DNA of 64,000 nt from Rotaria sordida. Taxonomy: Eukaryota > Rotifera > Eurotatoria > Philodinida > Philodinidae. Position numbers and translations under genes: made by a program. The stretch covers positions 1-64,000 of the forward strand of contig CAJNOL010001216.1 in assembly GCA_905250125.1 (NCBI GenBank). Direction: 5' to 3'. Numbering within the stretch: position 1 is the stretch's first letter; every line of letters begins with the position of its first letter. Below the pieces are notes generated by a model that saw only the letters and a list, made by a program, of their open reading frames with translations, ran no database searches and was not told where the DNA came from. Below, one piece after another: positions 63,591 through 64,000 of this stretch.

Positions 63591-64000
63591 CGAACACTTT
63601 GCTCTGTTTACATCAGTTTGATATCATGAATAAAGCTTTTCTTGTCTTGACTTTTTCTTATTAATGTCTAAGATTATTATCGAAAGGATATTTATGGACC
63701 ACACTATGTGTACATTTTCGAAACCCATAAAGATAAAAATTTGTTATTGATATCAATGATGATACTTCCAAGCAGTATTTATAAATGTTATTCTTACGAA
63801 AAAACAAAAGCTTTGAAAGCTCCGCTATTACGAAAAAAAATCAGCCCCATAGTGTGGAACACAGTAGAGATATTCAAATTTTTTATCATAAATCTGCTTA
63901 TGTGTATATGATAAACCATACAGATTGTGGTTATAAGGCAAACAAGGCAAATATCGAGTGATGATGAAAAACTTGAATATGTTGAGAAAAACAAAAACTA
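63591..64000. other. Window end, nothing recognised
   Basis: Short overlapping ORFs only. Confidence 0.4.

Overview
The window looks like nuclear DNA of a bdelloid rotifer (Rotaria/Adineta type). It is AT-rich, with compact spliced introns (about 50-60 bp at minimum), dense mixed DNA transposons, and gene families that are expanded in bdelloids: a mono-ADP-ribosyltransferase fused to kinesin-light-chain-type TPRs, F-box/LRR proteins, a 7TM receptor, and decayed DUF3638- and DUF3987-like genes. Tracts of TGTGGG-type sequence, which I recall as the bdelloid telomere repeat, are scattered through it. Two runs of exactly 100 N (14887-14986, 45248-45347) are scaffold gaps. All assignments come from reading the sequence; no search was run.

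Layout. 1-5500: an F-box fragment, then a receptor pseudogene split by a 1.44-kb hAT-like element (perfect 8-bp target duplication) and cut off by a 562-bp foldback. 5513-6574: a three-exon SPRY gene. 9344-11869: the ART-TPR gene. 12400-12470: tRNA-Asp(GTC). 15130-16269: the intact paralogue of the receptor. 18567-19090: a two-exon secretory phospholipase A2. 24189-24836: a secreted orphan. 27126-31866: a secreted beta-propeller gene whose single 3.4-kb intron holds a Tc1/mariner-like element that itself holds a hAT-like element. 32829-33828: a mariner-like foldback. 34882-36641: an F-box/LRR gene with one frameshift. 37115-41524: decayed DUF3638- and DUF3987-like genes. 42405-43874: an SLC10A7-like transporter with an unusual N-terminus. 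45410-45833: the C-terminal end of a coiled-coil gene. 47693-58442: a complete glycogen phosphorylase in 21 exons, with a piggyBac remnant, a MITE and a telomere-like hairpin in its introns. 59229-60858: an apparently intact Merlin (IS1595-like) transposon. 60946-62153: a truncated Ty3/gypsy integrase region. 62800-63590: a dead Tc1/mariner transposase.

Most distinctive signal. Seventeen loci carry a G-rich TGTGGG/TGGGTG-type arm, a short spacer that often contains GAAGAC or its complement, and a C-rich arm. They typically begin AGGGTGTG and end CACACCCT. The G-strand-then-C-strand order is that of head-to-head telomere fusions, at miniature scale. Several sit exactly where a gene or transposon fragment is cut off, and several lie just 3' of intact genes. 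One sits in an intron of the glycogen phosphorylase gene, whose exons remain in order on both sides. They are either a dispersed telomere-derived foldback family or scars of telomere-healed, rejoined breaks.

The genes do not form a pathway or operon. The window is an ordinary gene set embedded in accessory, transposon-rich DNA with unusually many inverted repeats.
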